Origin: Treponema sp.
Lineage (GTDB): Bacteria > Spirochaetota > Spirochaetia > Treponematales > Breznakiellaceae
Direction of reading: 5' to 3'
Assembly: GCA_031273835.1 (NCBI GenBank)
Contig: JAISRD010000080.1
Location: 1 to 12,699 of the forward strand
Length of the DNA stretch: 12,699 nucleotides
In this document: one piece after another, positions 6,874 to 12,699 of the stretch
How the letters are laid out: the number at the start of each line of letters is the position of its first letter
How positions within the stretch are numbered: the first letter of the stretch is position 1
Notes under the pieces: generated by a model
The model's input: the letters and a program-made list of their open reading frames with translations, nothing else
Databases searched by the model: none
What the model was told of the DNA's origin: nothing
Program-made: the position numbers and the translations under genes

Positions 6874-8355
6874 ATGAACGTAAACGATACTCCCCTTTTA
6901 TTTGAAAAGAGCGTTCCGGGCCGCTGCGGGGCGGTACTCCCCAAAGGCGACGTTCCCTTCGATACCCCCGACGGGGAAATCCCGCAAGGCGGGGAGCCCC
7001 CAGCCCCGCTGCTTCGGCGGGACCTTCCGCTTCCTGAACTTGACGAGGCCTCGGTGGTGCGCCACTTTACCCGGCTGTCCCATAAGAATTTTTCGGTGGA
7101 CGGTGAATTTTATCCCCTGGGTTCCTGTACGATGAAGTACAACCCCCGGATCAACGAGGAGGCCGCTTCGTTCAGGGGCTTCCGCCGTTCCCATCCCCTT
7201 ACGCCGGACGCGCATAACCAGGGAAACATCGCCCTCATGTATAAGCTTCAGGAGGCCCTCAAGGCCATTACCGGTTTCGGAGCCAGTTCCCTCCAGGGCG
7301 CCGCCGGAGCCCAGGGGGAACTGGCCGGCATGCTGATGATCCGCGCCTGCCACCAAAGCCGGGGGGATACGGGGAGGAACCGGGTACTCATACCCGATTC
7401 GGCCCACGGGACCAATCCGGCCACCTGTACCATGGCGGGCTTTACCGCCGAGACCCTCCCTTCCGGCGGCGACGGGGGAGTCGATATGGGGGCCCTCAGG
7501 GAGGCGTTAAGGGGGGAAAAGGCCCGGACCCTGGCGGCTCTGATGATCACCAACCCGGGTACCCTGGGGCTTTTTGAAACCAATATCCTTGAAATTATCC
7601 GGCTGGTCCACGGCGCCGGGGGGCTGGTTTACGGCGACGGGGCAAACATGAACGCCCTCATGGGGATCGTAAAGCCCGCCGAACTGGGTTTTGACGTGAT
7701 GCACCTCAACCTGCACAAAACCTTTTCCACCCCCCACGGCGGCGGCGGGCCCGGCGCCGGGGCCCTTGCCGCTGGGGAGGCCCTGGCGGATTTTCTCCCC
7801 GGTCCCGTGGCGGTAAAGGCGGGGGGCGGACAATTCGCCCTTGCCGCGCCCAAATCATCCATAGGCCGGCTCAAGGCTTTTAACGGGAATTTTTCCGTCC
7901 TGGTCCGGGCCTACGCGTATATCAGAATACTGGGCAGGCGGGGCATACGCCGGGCCGCGGAATACGCGGTACTCAACGCAAACTACCTGCGGGAACTGGT
8001 GAAAGACAAGTACCCCGCCGCCCGGGGTTCCGAAAGACCCTGCATGCATGAATTTACCGCCTCCCCCGATTTGGGAAACGGTATCCATACCGTGGACATC
8101 GCCAAGCGGCTCATCGACTACGGCTTTCATCCCCCGACGATCTACTTCCCCCTGATCGTCAGGGAAGCCCTTATGGTGGAGCCCACCGAAACGGAAAGCA
8201 AGGAAACCCTGGAGGCCTTCGCCTCGGCGCTGAACGCCATCGCGGAGGAAGCGAAGACCGCGCCGGAACTCCTCAGGGAAGCGCCCCACCATACGCCGGT
8301 GGGGAGGCTTGACGAAACCGCCGCGGCCCGGAATCCTGTGCTCCGCTCCCCTTAG
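6874..8355 (+). CDS. gcvPB: Glycine dehydrogenase (decarboxylating) subunit 2 (P protein, beta)
   Basis: This is the PLP-binding half of the split glycine decarboxylase, partner of GcvPA. The product is 493 residues, the normal length. It begins with LLFEKSVPGRCG (8-19), a family N-terminal motif, then YPLGSCTMKYNPRINEE (80-96). The PLP Schiff-base lysine is K282 in LNLHKTFSTPHGGGGPGAG, with the glycine-rich loop directly after it. The end, RLDETAAARNPVLR, is the expected C-terminal segment, so the gene is complete. A strong Shine-Dalgarno AGGAGG (6859-6864), overlapping the gcvPA stop, fixes the ATG at a 9-nt spacing. It is the last visible gene of the cluster; 45 nt and a separate promoter-like box then precede xseA. 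The L protein (lpd) must be encoded elsewhere. Confidence 0.97.
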   Translation: MNVNDTPLLFEKSVPGRCGAVLPKGDVPFDTPDGEIPQGGEPPAPLLRRDLPLPELDEASVVRHFTRLSHKNFSVDGEFYPLGSCTMKYNPRINEEAASFRGFRRSHPLTPDAHNQGNIALMYKLQEALKAITGFGASSLQGAAGAQGELAGMLMIRACHQSRGDTGRNRVLIPDSAHGTNPATCTMAGFTAETLPSGGDGGVDMGALREALRGEKARTLAALMITNPGTLGLFETNILEIIRLVHGAGGLVYGDGANMNALMGIVKPAELGFDVMHLNLHKTFSTPHGGGGPGAGALAAGEALADFLPGPVAVKAGGGQFALAAPKSSIGRLKAFNGNFSVLVRAYAYIRILGRRGIRRAAEYAVLNANYLRELVKDKYPAARGSERPCMHEFTASPDLGNGIHTVDIAKRLIDYGFHPPTIYFPLIVREALMVEPTETESKETLEAFASALNAIAEEAKTAPELLREAPHHTPVGRLDETAAARNPVLRSP

Positions 8356-8383
8356 CTCCGCTCTCTACCAAGGCGGAAAAATT

Positions 8384-8400
8384 TATACTATACTGGGGGC
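8384..8400 (+). promoter_or_regulatory. Likely -10 region of xseA, probably leaderless
   Basis: Two overlapping TATACT hexamers (8384-8389 and 8389-8394) precede xseA. The second is followed by exactly six bases, GGGGGC, and then the GTG start. This is the same geometry as at gcvT, and the strings CTATACTGGG and CTACACTGGG are nearly identical. No Shine-Dalgarno is present and no strong -35 is visible. Confidence 0.4.
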
Positions 8401-9603
8401 GTGCAAAAATTCACCGTCTCCGAGCTTACCGGCCTCATTCAAAAAAACCTTGAGGGGGCTTTTCCGTCGGTAATGGTGGAGGGGGAGCTTTCCAACTGCA
8501 GGCCCTCCAGCACGGGGCATCTCTATTTTTCGCTTAAAGATTCGGGGGCGAAAATTGACGGGGTAATTTTCAAGAACCGCCTGCCCCTGCCCTTTAAACC
8601 CCAGGACGGTATGCTGATCCGGGCCCAGGGGCGTATCTCGGTTTTCCCCCCCAGGGGAAGCTACCAGATTGTCTGCGAAGCCCTGGAGCTTGCCGGCGCG
8701 GGGGACATACTGGCCATGCTGGAAAAGCGCAAGCGGGCCCTTGCCGCCGAGGGGCTTTTCGACGCGGAAAACAAAAAACCCATCCCCCGTTTTCCCGAAA
8801 CCGTGGGGGTCATAAGCTCCCCCACCGGGGCGGCGGTACAGGACATACTCAACATACTTAAACGCCGGGCGGGGGGAATAAGGGTGATCGTACTCCCCGC
8901 CCCCGTTCAGGGCCCGGAGGCGGCGGTCATTATAACCCGGCGCATAGAACAGGCAAACCAGTGGAAACTCGCCGACGTGCTGATCCTCGGGCGGGGGGGG
9001 GGCTCCATCGAGGATATGCTGCCCTTTTCGGAGGAAATCGTGGTCCGCGCCGCGGCGGCTTCACAGATCCCCCTGGTCAGCGCCGTGGGCCATGAAATCG
9101 ACTGGGCCCTCTGCGACTACGCGGCGGATCTCCGGGCCCCCACCCCTTCCGCGGCGGCGGAACTGGTAAGCGGCATGCGCGGCGAAGCCCTGGCGCGGGT
9201 TACCGGCCTGAAAACGGAAATGGCGGGCCTTGTCAGGCAGCGGATCGACAGAATAAGGCTCCTGATAAAACCCTTCGGCGAGGAGGATCTCGAGCTGCGT
9301 TTCAGGTCCATACTGCAGCCCACCCTGGTACGGCTTGACGACGCGAGGGAGGCCCTGATCAACGGCCTTAAGGAAGGTATCGCCGAACTGCGGCGCCGGG
9401 CGGAATTGGCCCGTATGGGCCTGGAAGCGGCAAGCCCCCTTTCAATACTGGAACGGGGCTATTCGGTGGTGATCAACGAAGAAACCGGCAGGGCGCTGCG
9501 CTCAAGCTCCGATACAAAACCGGGAGACAGGCTCAGCATAAGGCCCCGGAAAGGGCTGGTAAATGCGAGAACGGAGGGATCAATCGAGTATGAAAAACTT
9601 TGA
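8401..9603 (+). CDS. xseA: Exodeoxyribonuclease VII large subunit
   Basis: XseA is the catalytic subunit of exonuclease VII, which degrades single-stranded DNA from both ends in repair. The 400-residue product fits the family (about 400-450). The N-terminal OB domain (about 1-100) starts FTVSELTGLIQKNLEGAFP and contains VEGELSNCRPSSTGHLYFSLKD. The catalytic domain shows GVISSPTGAAVQDILNILKRR, then LGRGGGSIEDMLPF, SAVGHEIDWALCDYAAD and LRAPTPSAAAELV. A helical, charged region (about 270-345) matches the coiled-coil part that holds XseB. The GTG start is supported because the family homology begins right there; no Shine-Dalgarno precedes it, in keeping with leaderless initiation. The last 14 nt overlap xseB when the latter starts at 9590. 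Confidence 0.95.
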   Translation: MQKFTVSELTGLIQKNLEGAFPSVMVEGELSNCRPSSTGHLYFSLKDSGAKIDGVIFKNRLPLPFKPQDGMLIRAQGRISVFPPRGSYQIVCEALELAGAGDILAMLEKRKRALAAEGLFDAENKKPIPRFPETVGVISSPTGAAVQDILNILKRRAGGIRVIVLPAPVQGPEAAVIITRRIEQANQWKLADVLILGRGGGSIEDMLPFSEEIVVRAAAASQIPLVSAVGHEIDWALCDYAADLRAPTPSAAAELVSGMRGEALARVTGLKTEMAGLVRQRIDRIRLLIKPFGEEDLELRFRSILQPTLVRLDDAREALINGLKEGIAELRRRAELARMGLEAASPLSILERGYSVVINEETGRALRSSSDTKPGDRLSIRPRKGLVNARTEGSIEYEKL

Positions 9604-9823
9604 AGAGCGGCTTGAACGGCTTGAAAACCTTGGCGCTTCCATACGGAAGCCGGAGCTTCCCCTGGAAGAGGCCCTTAAGGCCTTTGAGGAGGGGGTGAAA
9701 CTCGCCCGTTCCCTCGAGAAGGACCTGGAAAAAGTGGAGAGCCGCATCGAGGTGCTCCTCAACGCCCCCGAGGCCAGGGCCGAAACAAGCCCCGAACTGG
9801 AGCTCTTTGACACGGACGGGTAA
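9590..9823 (+). CDS. xseB: Exodeoxyribonuclease VII small subunit
   Basis: XseB is the small helical subunit that binds XseA to form exonuclease VII. From the ATG at 9590 the product is 77 residues, the usual size, with FEERLERLENL, PLEEALKAFEEGVKLARSL and a long heptad-like helix up to about residue 56, followed by an acidic tail ending ELFDTDG. An in-frame ATG at 9563 would add nine residues (MRERRDQSS). I prefer 9590 because the family begins at the FEE segment and GGAGGG (9573-9578) lies upstream, though its 11-nt spacing is long. The gene lies across the xseA end and its TAA shares one base with the mutL ATG, so all three are probably coupled. Confidence 0.92.
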   Translation: MKNFEERLERLENLGASIRKPELPLEEALKAFEEGVKLARSLEKDLEKVESRIEVLLNAPEARAETSPELELFDTDG

Positions 9824-11643
9824 TGATGGGAACTCAGATCAGGGTGCTTCCCCCGGAAGAGGCGAAAAAAATAGCCGCCGGCGAAGTAATAGACCGGCCC
9901 GCGGCGCTGGTGCGGGAGCTGATCGACAACGCCCTTGACGCCGGGGCCTCCACCATTGAACTTTCCATCGAAGGCGGCGGCATACGGAAAATAGAGGTCA
10001 GCGACAACGGGGAGGGCATGACAAAGGGGGACCTCGAACTCTGTACGACCACCTATGCCACCAGCAAGATCCGCTCCCTGGAGGATCTTTCCAAAAGCCT
10101 GACCCTGGGTTTCCGGGGCGAGGCCCTGGCCGCCGCCGCCGCCGCCGCCCGGCTTGAAATACTTTCAAGTCCCGACGGCAGGGAAGCGTGGCTCCTTGAA
10201 ACGGACCCCCTCTCTTCCCGGCCGGTTATAAAACAGAGCAGGCGCAGCAGGGGAACCAGCGTCCGGGCCTTCGGGATCTTCGACACCATCCCCGCCCGCA
10301 GGCGCTTCCTTAAACGGGAGCTCAGCGAGGGAAACCTCTGCCGGCTGAGTTTTGTGGAAAAGGCCCTGGCCTTCCCCCATGTTACCTTCCGCTTTGTCCA
10401 GGACGGGAGCCTGAAACTACAGGTACTTCCCCAGGGGGACGGAATTTCCCCGGGGGCCTATAAAAACCGTTTCGGCGAATTGGCCTTCAAGGACGGGGAG
10501 CGGAGCTTTCTCCACCAGGTAAGCGCGGCGGGAAAGGGCTTTACCGTAACGGCGGTTTTCGGCGGCGGCGAGGTGTACCGCCGGGACCGCCGCCAGCAGT
10601 TTATCTTTGCCAACGGCCGCAGGATACAGGATTTTTCCCTGCAGCAGGCCCTGGAATACGGGCTTACGGGACTATTCCCCAACGGAACCCACCCGGCGGG
10701 GGCGGTCTTTGTGGAAATCGATCCCGCCCTGGCGGACTTTAACATACACCCCGCCAAGCGGGAAGCCCGTTTTGCCGACGCCGGGGCGATACACCACGCC
10801 ATCAGCGGCGCCCTGCGGAACTATGTCGGCAGCGCCGTAAGGGGGCGCCTCTTTGTTCCGGGGGAATTGTCCTTCCCCCCGGACAGGGCGGCCGCCCCCC
10901 TGGCGGCGAAGGCCCTGCTGGAAAAACGATACGACTTTGCCCCCCTCTCCTCCCTGCGGGAAGGGCCGGACCGCCCCCTGTCCGGCGAAGCCCCCGGGTC
11001 AACGGAAGCCTGCGGGGAAACGGAACGGGAAAGGACCGGGGAAACGGAAGCTCCCGGGGAAGCGGCCGAAAAAATCCCGGAATACGGGATGGGAAAACCC
11101 GCCGCGATCCGTCTTGTGGGCAGAACCTTCGGCCTCTTTATCATCGTTGAAAAGGAGGACAGGCTCTACATCATTGACCAGCACGCGGCCCATGAACGGC
11201 TGCTCTACAACCGTTTTTTATCGGAAAAAATCGTAAAACAGGAACTGCTGGTGGCCATTCCCTTTTCCACCGCCGGCCCCGATGAGGACGGCTTTCTGCA
11301 CGGCCACCGGGACCGCCTGGCGGAACTGGGCATAGTCCTGGAGGACGAGGGCGGCGGGGCGTGGCGCATAGAGGCCCTCCCGGCGGGCTGGAAAATGGGC
11401 GACCGGGAAACGGTGGAGGCCCTTCTTTCCCTCAGGGACGCCGGGGGAAACATCGCCGAACGCTGGGCCGCGGCCCTTTCCTGCAGCGGCGCGGTCAAAG
11501 ACGGGGACCTGCTCGACGATCAGACCGCTCTCGCCCTGGCGGAAGCGGCCCTGTCCTTTCCCCTGCCCCGCTGCCCCCACGGCCGCCCCCTCTGGACGGA
11601 GATAAGCCGGGAGGACCTTTTCAGGGCGGTAAGGCGGATCTAA
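9823..11643 (+). CDS. mutL: DNA mismatch repair protein MutL
   Basis: MutL links mismatch recognition by MutS to strand nicking and excision. The 606-residue product has the N-terminal GHKL ATPase: ELIDNALDAGA (32-42, with E32 and N36 as the ATP-hydrolysis and Mg residues), DNGEGM, TTTYATSKI and GFRGEAL (96-102). A seven-alanine run follows at 103-109. A Glu/Gly-rich linker (about 385-430) leads to the C-terminal dimerisation domain. That domain has the endonuclease-type motif DQHAAHERLLYN (452-463), SCSGAVKDG (553-561) and CPHGRP (584-589), so zinc-ligand candidates H454, E458, C554, C584 and H586 are kept. The usual final Glu of DQHA(X)2E(X)4E is N463. Tandem ATGs at 9823 and 9826 are both possible starts. 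It is the third gene of xseA-xseB-mutL. No mutS is in the window. Confidence 0.96.
   Translation: MMGTQIRVLPPEEAKKIAAGEVIDRPAALVRELIDNALDAGASTIELSIEGGGIRKIEVSDNGEGMTKGDLELCTTTYATSKIRSLEDLSKSLTLGFRGEALAAAAAAARLEILSSPDGREAWLLETDPLSSRPVIKQSRRSRGTSVRAFGIFDTIPARRRFLKRELSEGNLCRLSFVEKALAFPHVTFRFVQDGSLKLQVLPQGDGISPGAYKNRFGELAFKDGERSFLHQVSAAGKGFTVTAVFGGGEVYRRDRRQQFIFANGRRIQDFSLQQALEYGLTGLFPNGTHPAGAVFVEIDPALADFNIHPAKREARFADAGAIHHAISGALRNYVGSAVRGRLFVPGELSFPPDRAAAPLAAKALLEKRYDFAPLSSLREGPDRPLSGEAPGSTEACGETERERTGETEAPGEAAEKIPEYGMGKPAAIRLVGRTFGLFIIVEKEDRLYIIDQHAAHERLLYNRFLSEKIVKQELLVAIPFSTAGPDEDGFLHGHRDRLAELGIVLEDEGGGAWRIEALPAGWKMGDRETVEALLSLRDAGGNIAERWAAALSCSGAVKDGDLLDDQTALALAEAALSFPLPRCPHGRPLWTEISREDLFRAVRRI
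10129..10149 (+). repeat. mutL: (GCC)7 trinucleotide tract in mutL
   Basis: Seven perfect GCC codons encode Ala103-Ala109, immediately after the GFRGEAL ATPase motif. Most MutL proteins have a mixed Ser/Ala/Ile segment there (of the type SIASVS). The length appears to match the family, so the tract replaces rather than adds residues. Neutral alternation of GCC with other alanine codons is absent across the tract. Confidence 0.9.
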
Positions 11644-11864
11644 AGCGGCTCCTCTCCGCACTCGCTATCCCCTGAAAGAAAAGGCGCGGATGAGGATAAC
11701 CACTGATCCCACGGACAAAGTAGGGAAGAAAAAAAGTGTTACCGATGTGTCCGGTTACACCCCGTCTTTGCGTTTGCAGGGCGGCCCAAATGCGGGTGGA
11801 GCGGGGGAGGATAGATCTGACTTTATCGAAAAAGCCCTATGGAGATATATTGAATTGCACTCCG
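11644..11864. other. mutL to SH3-gene interval; composition boundary
   Basis: This 221-nt gap joins the GC-rich mutL operon to the AT-rich right end. No convincing intrinsic terminator for mutL is visible. It contains a possible decayed ORF (11690-11914) and a degenerate attC-like segment (11766-11810). The shift from GC-rich to AT-rich sequence begins at about 11811. GTTAT at 11864-11868, and GGATAAC at 11694-11700, could be remnants of integron core sites, but each is too short to be decisive. Confidence 0.5.
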
Positions 11865-11914
11865 TTATTGATTGCGGGTATCTTGTAAATAGCCCGAGAA
11901 ACACCAACCTTTGA
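11690..11914 (+). pseudogene. Possible decayed ribbon-helix-helix ORF
   Basis: A 74-codon open frame. The N-terminal KVGKKKSVT and the later RSDFIEKALWRYIE resemble the strand and second helix of MetJ/Arc/CopG-type antitoxins or regulators, but the middle (about residues 23-40) does not. In the +1 frame the middle (11778-11807) reads RAAQMRVERG, which would fit better. Two compensating single-base shifts, one before 11778 and one at the G-run 11803-11807, would join these pieces. The last 50 nt overlap the SH3 gene tail to tail, so the C-terminus is probably read-through into foreign sequence. The Shine-Dalgarno is weak. It may equally be chance, since the middle also matches the attC-like repeat. 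Confidence 0.25.
11766..11810. repeat. Degenerate attC-like segment
   Basis: Positions 11778-11806 match 12647-12675, inside the right-hand attC-like element, at 23 of 29 positions without gaps, including GGGTGGAG and AAATG. Just before this, CTTTGCGT (11766-11773) matches 12629-12636, in the same order but with 8-9 nt missing between the blocks. The long hairpin of the right copy is not present here because the other arm is lost. Being on the 3' side of the minus-strand SH3 gene, it sits where the attC of that cassette would belong. Boundaries are uncertain. Confidence 0.4.
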
Positions 11915-12479
11915 AACCATCAATGGTATAAACATATACCCACCTTGCAGAAATACCATCGATAGTTGCTTCGTTTCCCGATTTATAAAGCAGAACCTTG
12001 GCGCCTTTTGCCAAAACTTTTATGGTTGCCGAACTTAAGTCCTGGCCGGTTCTTAATTTTATATTCTCAGTTGTACTATGCGTTGCCGGAAATTGAGATT
12101 CCCGATAATAATAGCCTTCAGCAGAACCAGGAACGTCGTGTCCTGCCGCCAAACGAACTTTTGTGGTATCTGTTTTTACATCATAAAAACCATCTACCCC
12201 AACCGGCAATATCATTACAAAAAAACCAGGTTCATCATCTAGGCTGATATTCCACCCATATGTACCAGCCGTAGATTTTCCAAAATTACCTGCTTCTTGG
12301 CCTTGGAAATAGGTAGTTCCGTTTGGCCGCAGGTAAATTCTTTCATTTTCTCCGTTTACCCAATATCCGGCAAAATCAGATAGATCACCTCTTAATAGTT
12401 TTTCATAACTGGCTGTGTTTTGCGCGAAAAGGGAAACAGCCAGAAAAGTTAAAACCAGCGAAAAAGCAAATTTCTTCAT
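11865..12479 (-). CDS. Secreted SH3-domain protein
   Basis: An exported protein of 204 residues. MKKFAFSLVLTFLAVSLFA is a typical signal peptide with likely cleavage after A19; there is no lipobox cysteine, so it is periplasmic or secreted rather than a lipoprotein. Residues 22-130 form a beta-rich domain of unknown function, beginning YEKLLRGDLSDFAGYWVNG. Residues about 137-199 are a bacterial SH3 domain (SH3_3 type), with KLRTGQDLSSATIKVLAKG, then a W at 180 and the closing GFKGWCFSGYLQ. SH3b domains commonly bind cell-wall or peptide ligands; the ligand here is unknown. The ATG at 12479 is chosen over one 39 nt upstream because the signal peptide starts there and AAGGAG (12486-12491) is well spaced. 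The gene is much more AT-rich than its neighbours, which indicates transfer. Its TAA coincides with a GTTAT core-like string. Confidence 0.85.
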   Translation of the reverse strand: MKKFAFSLVLTFLAVSLFAQNTASYEKLLRGDLSDFAGYWVNGENERIYLRPNGTTYFQGQEAGNFGKSTAGTYGWNISLDDEPGFFVMILPVGVDGFYDVKTDTTKVRLAAGHDVPGSAEGYYYRESQFPATHSTTENIKLRTGQDLSSATIKVLAKGAKVLLYKSGNEATIDGISARWVYVYTIDGFKGWCFSGYLQDTRNQ

Positions 12480-12508
12480 AGAGAACTCCTTATGTTTTCT
12501 TGTCGTAC

Positions 12509-12537
12509 ACAATCCCATAATTATGTATCTTTGTCAA
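12509..12537 (-). promoter_or_regulatory. Own promoter of the SH3-domain gene
   Basis: On the minus strand a perfect TTGACA -35 (12532-12537) is followed after 17 nt by GATTGT (12509-12514), a weak -10. The predicted start gives a leader of about 20 nt carrying the AAGGAG ribosome binding site. It lies between the attC-like core and the ATG, so the gene would not need an integron promoter. Confidence 0.5.
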
Positions 12538-12580
12538 TATCTTTTTCGAAAATATTAAATAATATGCTCAAGCGCCATTT

Positions 12581-12699
12581 CGCATAACGTTCCGGCTGTT
12601 GACGACGTTTTGCCAGCCCGAATAAGGGCTTTGCGTAGCAAAGACCAGGGCTGGCAAAATGTGGGTGGAGTGTGGCGTGGGAATGAAGCGAAGCGGAAT
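12581..12699. repeat. Integron attC-like recombination site, cut by the window edge
   Basis: The element begins CGCATAAC (12581-12588); read on the minus strand this is GTTATGCG, close to the attC core GTTRRRY. A perfect 12-bp stem joins 12608-12619 with 12648-12659 (TTTTGCCAGCCC and its complement). Inside it is a second perfect 6-bp stem, CTTTGC/GCAAAG (12629-12634 with 12638-12643), with a 3-nt loop. The outer ends also pair: TTCCG (12590-12594) with CGGAA (12694-12698). The expected second core should follow directly after 12699, outside the window. Core, paired outer boxes and long central hairpin are the attC architecture. A non-integron inverted repeat is the alternative; no integrase gene is visible. 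Confidence 0.65.

Noticed and set aside
9563..9589. Earlier ATG start for xseB
   Set aside because: It adds nine charged residues not expected in the family; the start at 9590 aligns better.
11644..11700. Intrinsic terminator after mutL
   Set aside because: Only a 4-bp GCGG/CCGC stem with no following T-run can be seen.
12480..12518. Upstream ATG extending the SH3-domain protein by 13 residues
   Set aside because: It would bury the signal peptide behind a charged stretch, and the AAGGAG site is placed for the ATG at 12479.
1..12699. CRISPR array, tRNA, rRNA or transposase
   Set aside because: No regularly spaced repeats, cloverleaf-like segments, rRNA sequence or transposase motifs were found on either strand.

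Overview
The window is a GC-rich, tightly packed bacterial chromosome segment. It carries housekeeping genes for peptide turnover, translation, glycine catabolism and DNA repair, and ends at the right in an AT-rich, cassette-like accessory piece. I infer a spirochaete, probably of the Treponema group. The reasons are a BspA/TpLRR-type leucine-rich repeat protein with a GKKAG tail, a secreted SH3-domain protein with a Treponema-style N-terminal half, TATACT-like -10 boxes, and an integron attC-like site resembling those I remember from Treponema. This is inference; no rRNA or other decisive marker is present.

Layout. Positions 1-1812: M3-family oligoendopeptidase F (pepF). 1875-2438: elongation factor P (efp). 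2493-3761, minus strand: a nitroreductase followed by a secreted leucine-rich repeat protein, converging on efp. 3863-8355: a complete four-gene glycine cleavage cluster, gcvT-gcvH-gcvPA-gcvPB, with overlaps of 4 and 1 nt and then a 13-nt gap. The lipoamide dehydrogenase (L protein) is not in the window. 8401-11643: xseA-xseB-mutL, all overlapping, which joins both exonuclease VII subunits to the mismatch-repair protein MutL.

11644-12699: composition changes to AT-rich. A secreted SH3-domain protein lies on the minus strand with its own promoter. To its right is a long hairpin with attC-type core sequence, cut by the window edge. To its left, between mutL and the SH3 gene, is a shorter degenerate match to the same element. 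The best reading is the chromosomal end of an integron-type cassette array, or a lone captured cassette, next to mutL. A possible decayed ribbon-helix-helix ORF overlaps the left copy.

Regulatory points: gcvT and xseA both begin 6 nt after a TAYACT box, lack a Shine-Dalgarno sequence and share the pattern CTAYACTGGG-SSC-start, so both operons may make leaderless mRNAs. No glycine riboswitch fits upstream of gcvT. The most interesting items are the cassette-like right end, the shared leaderless-start motif, a (GCC)7 tract inside the MutL ATPase domain, and a duplicated low-complexity insert in GcvPA.
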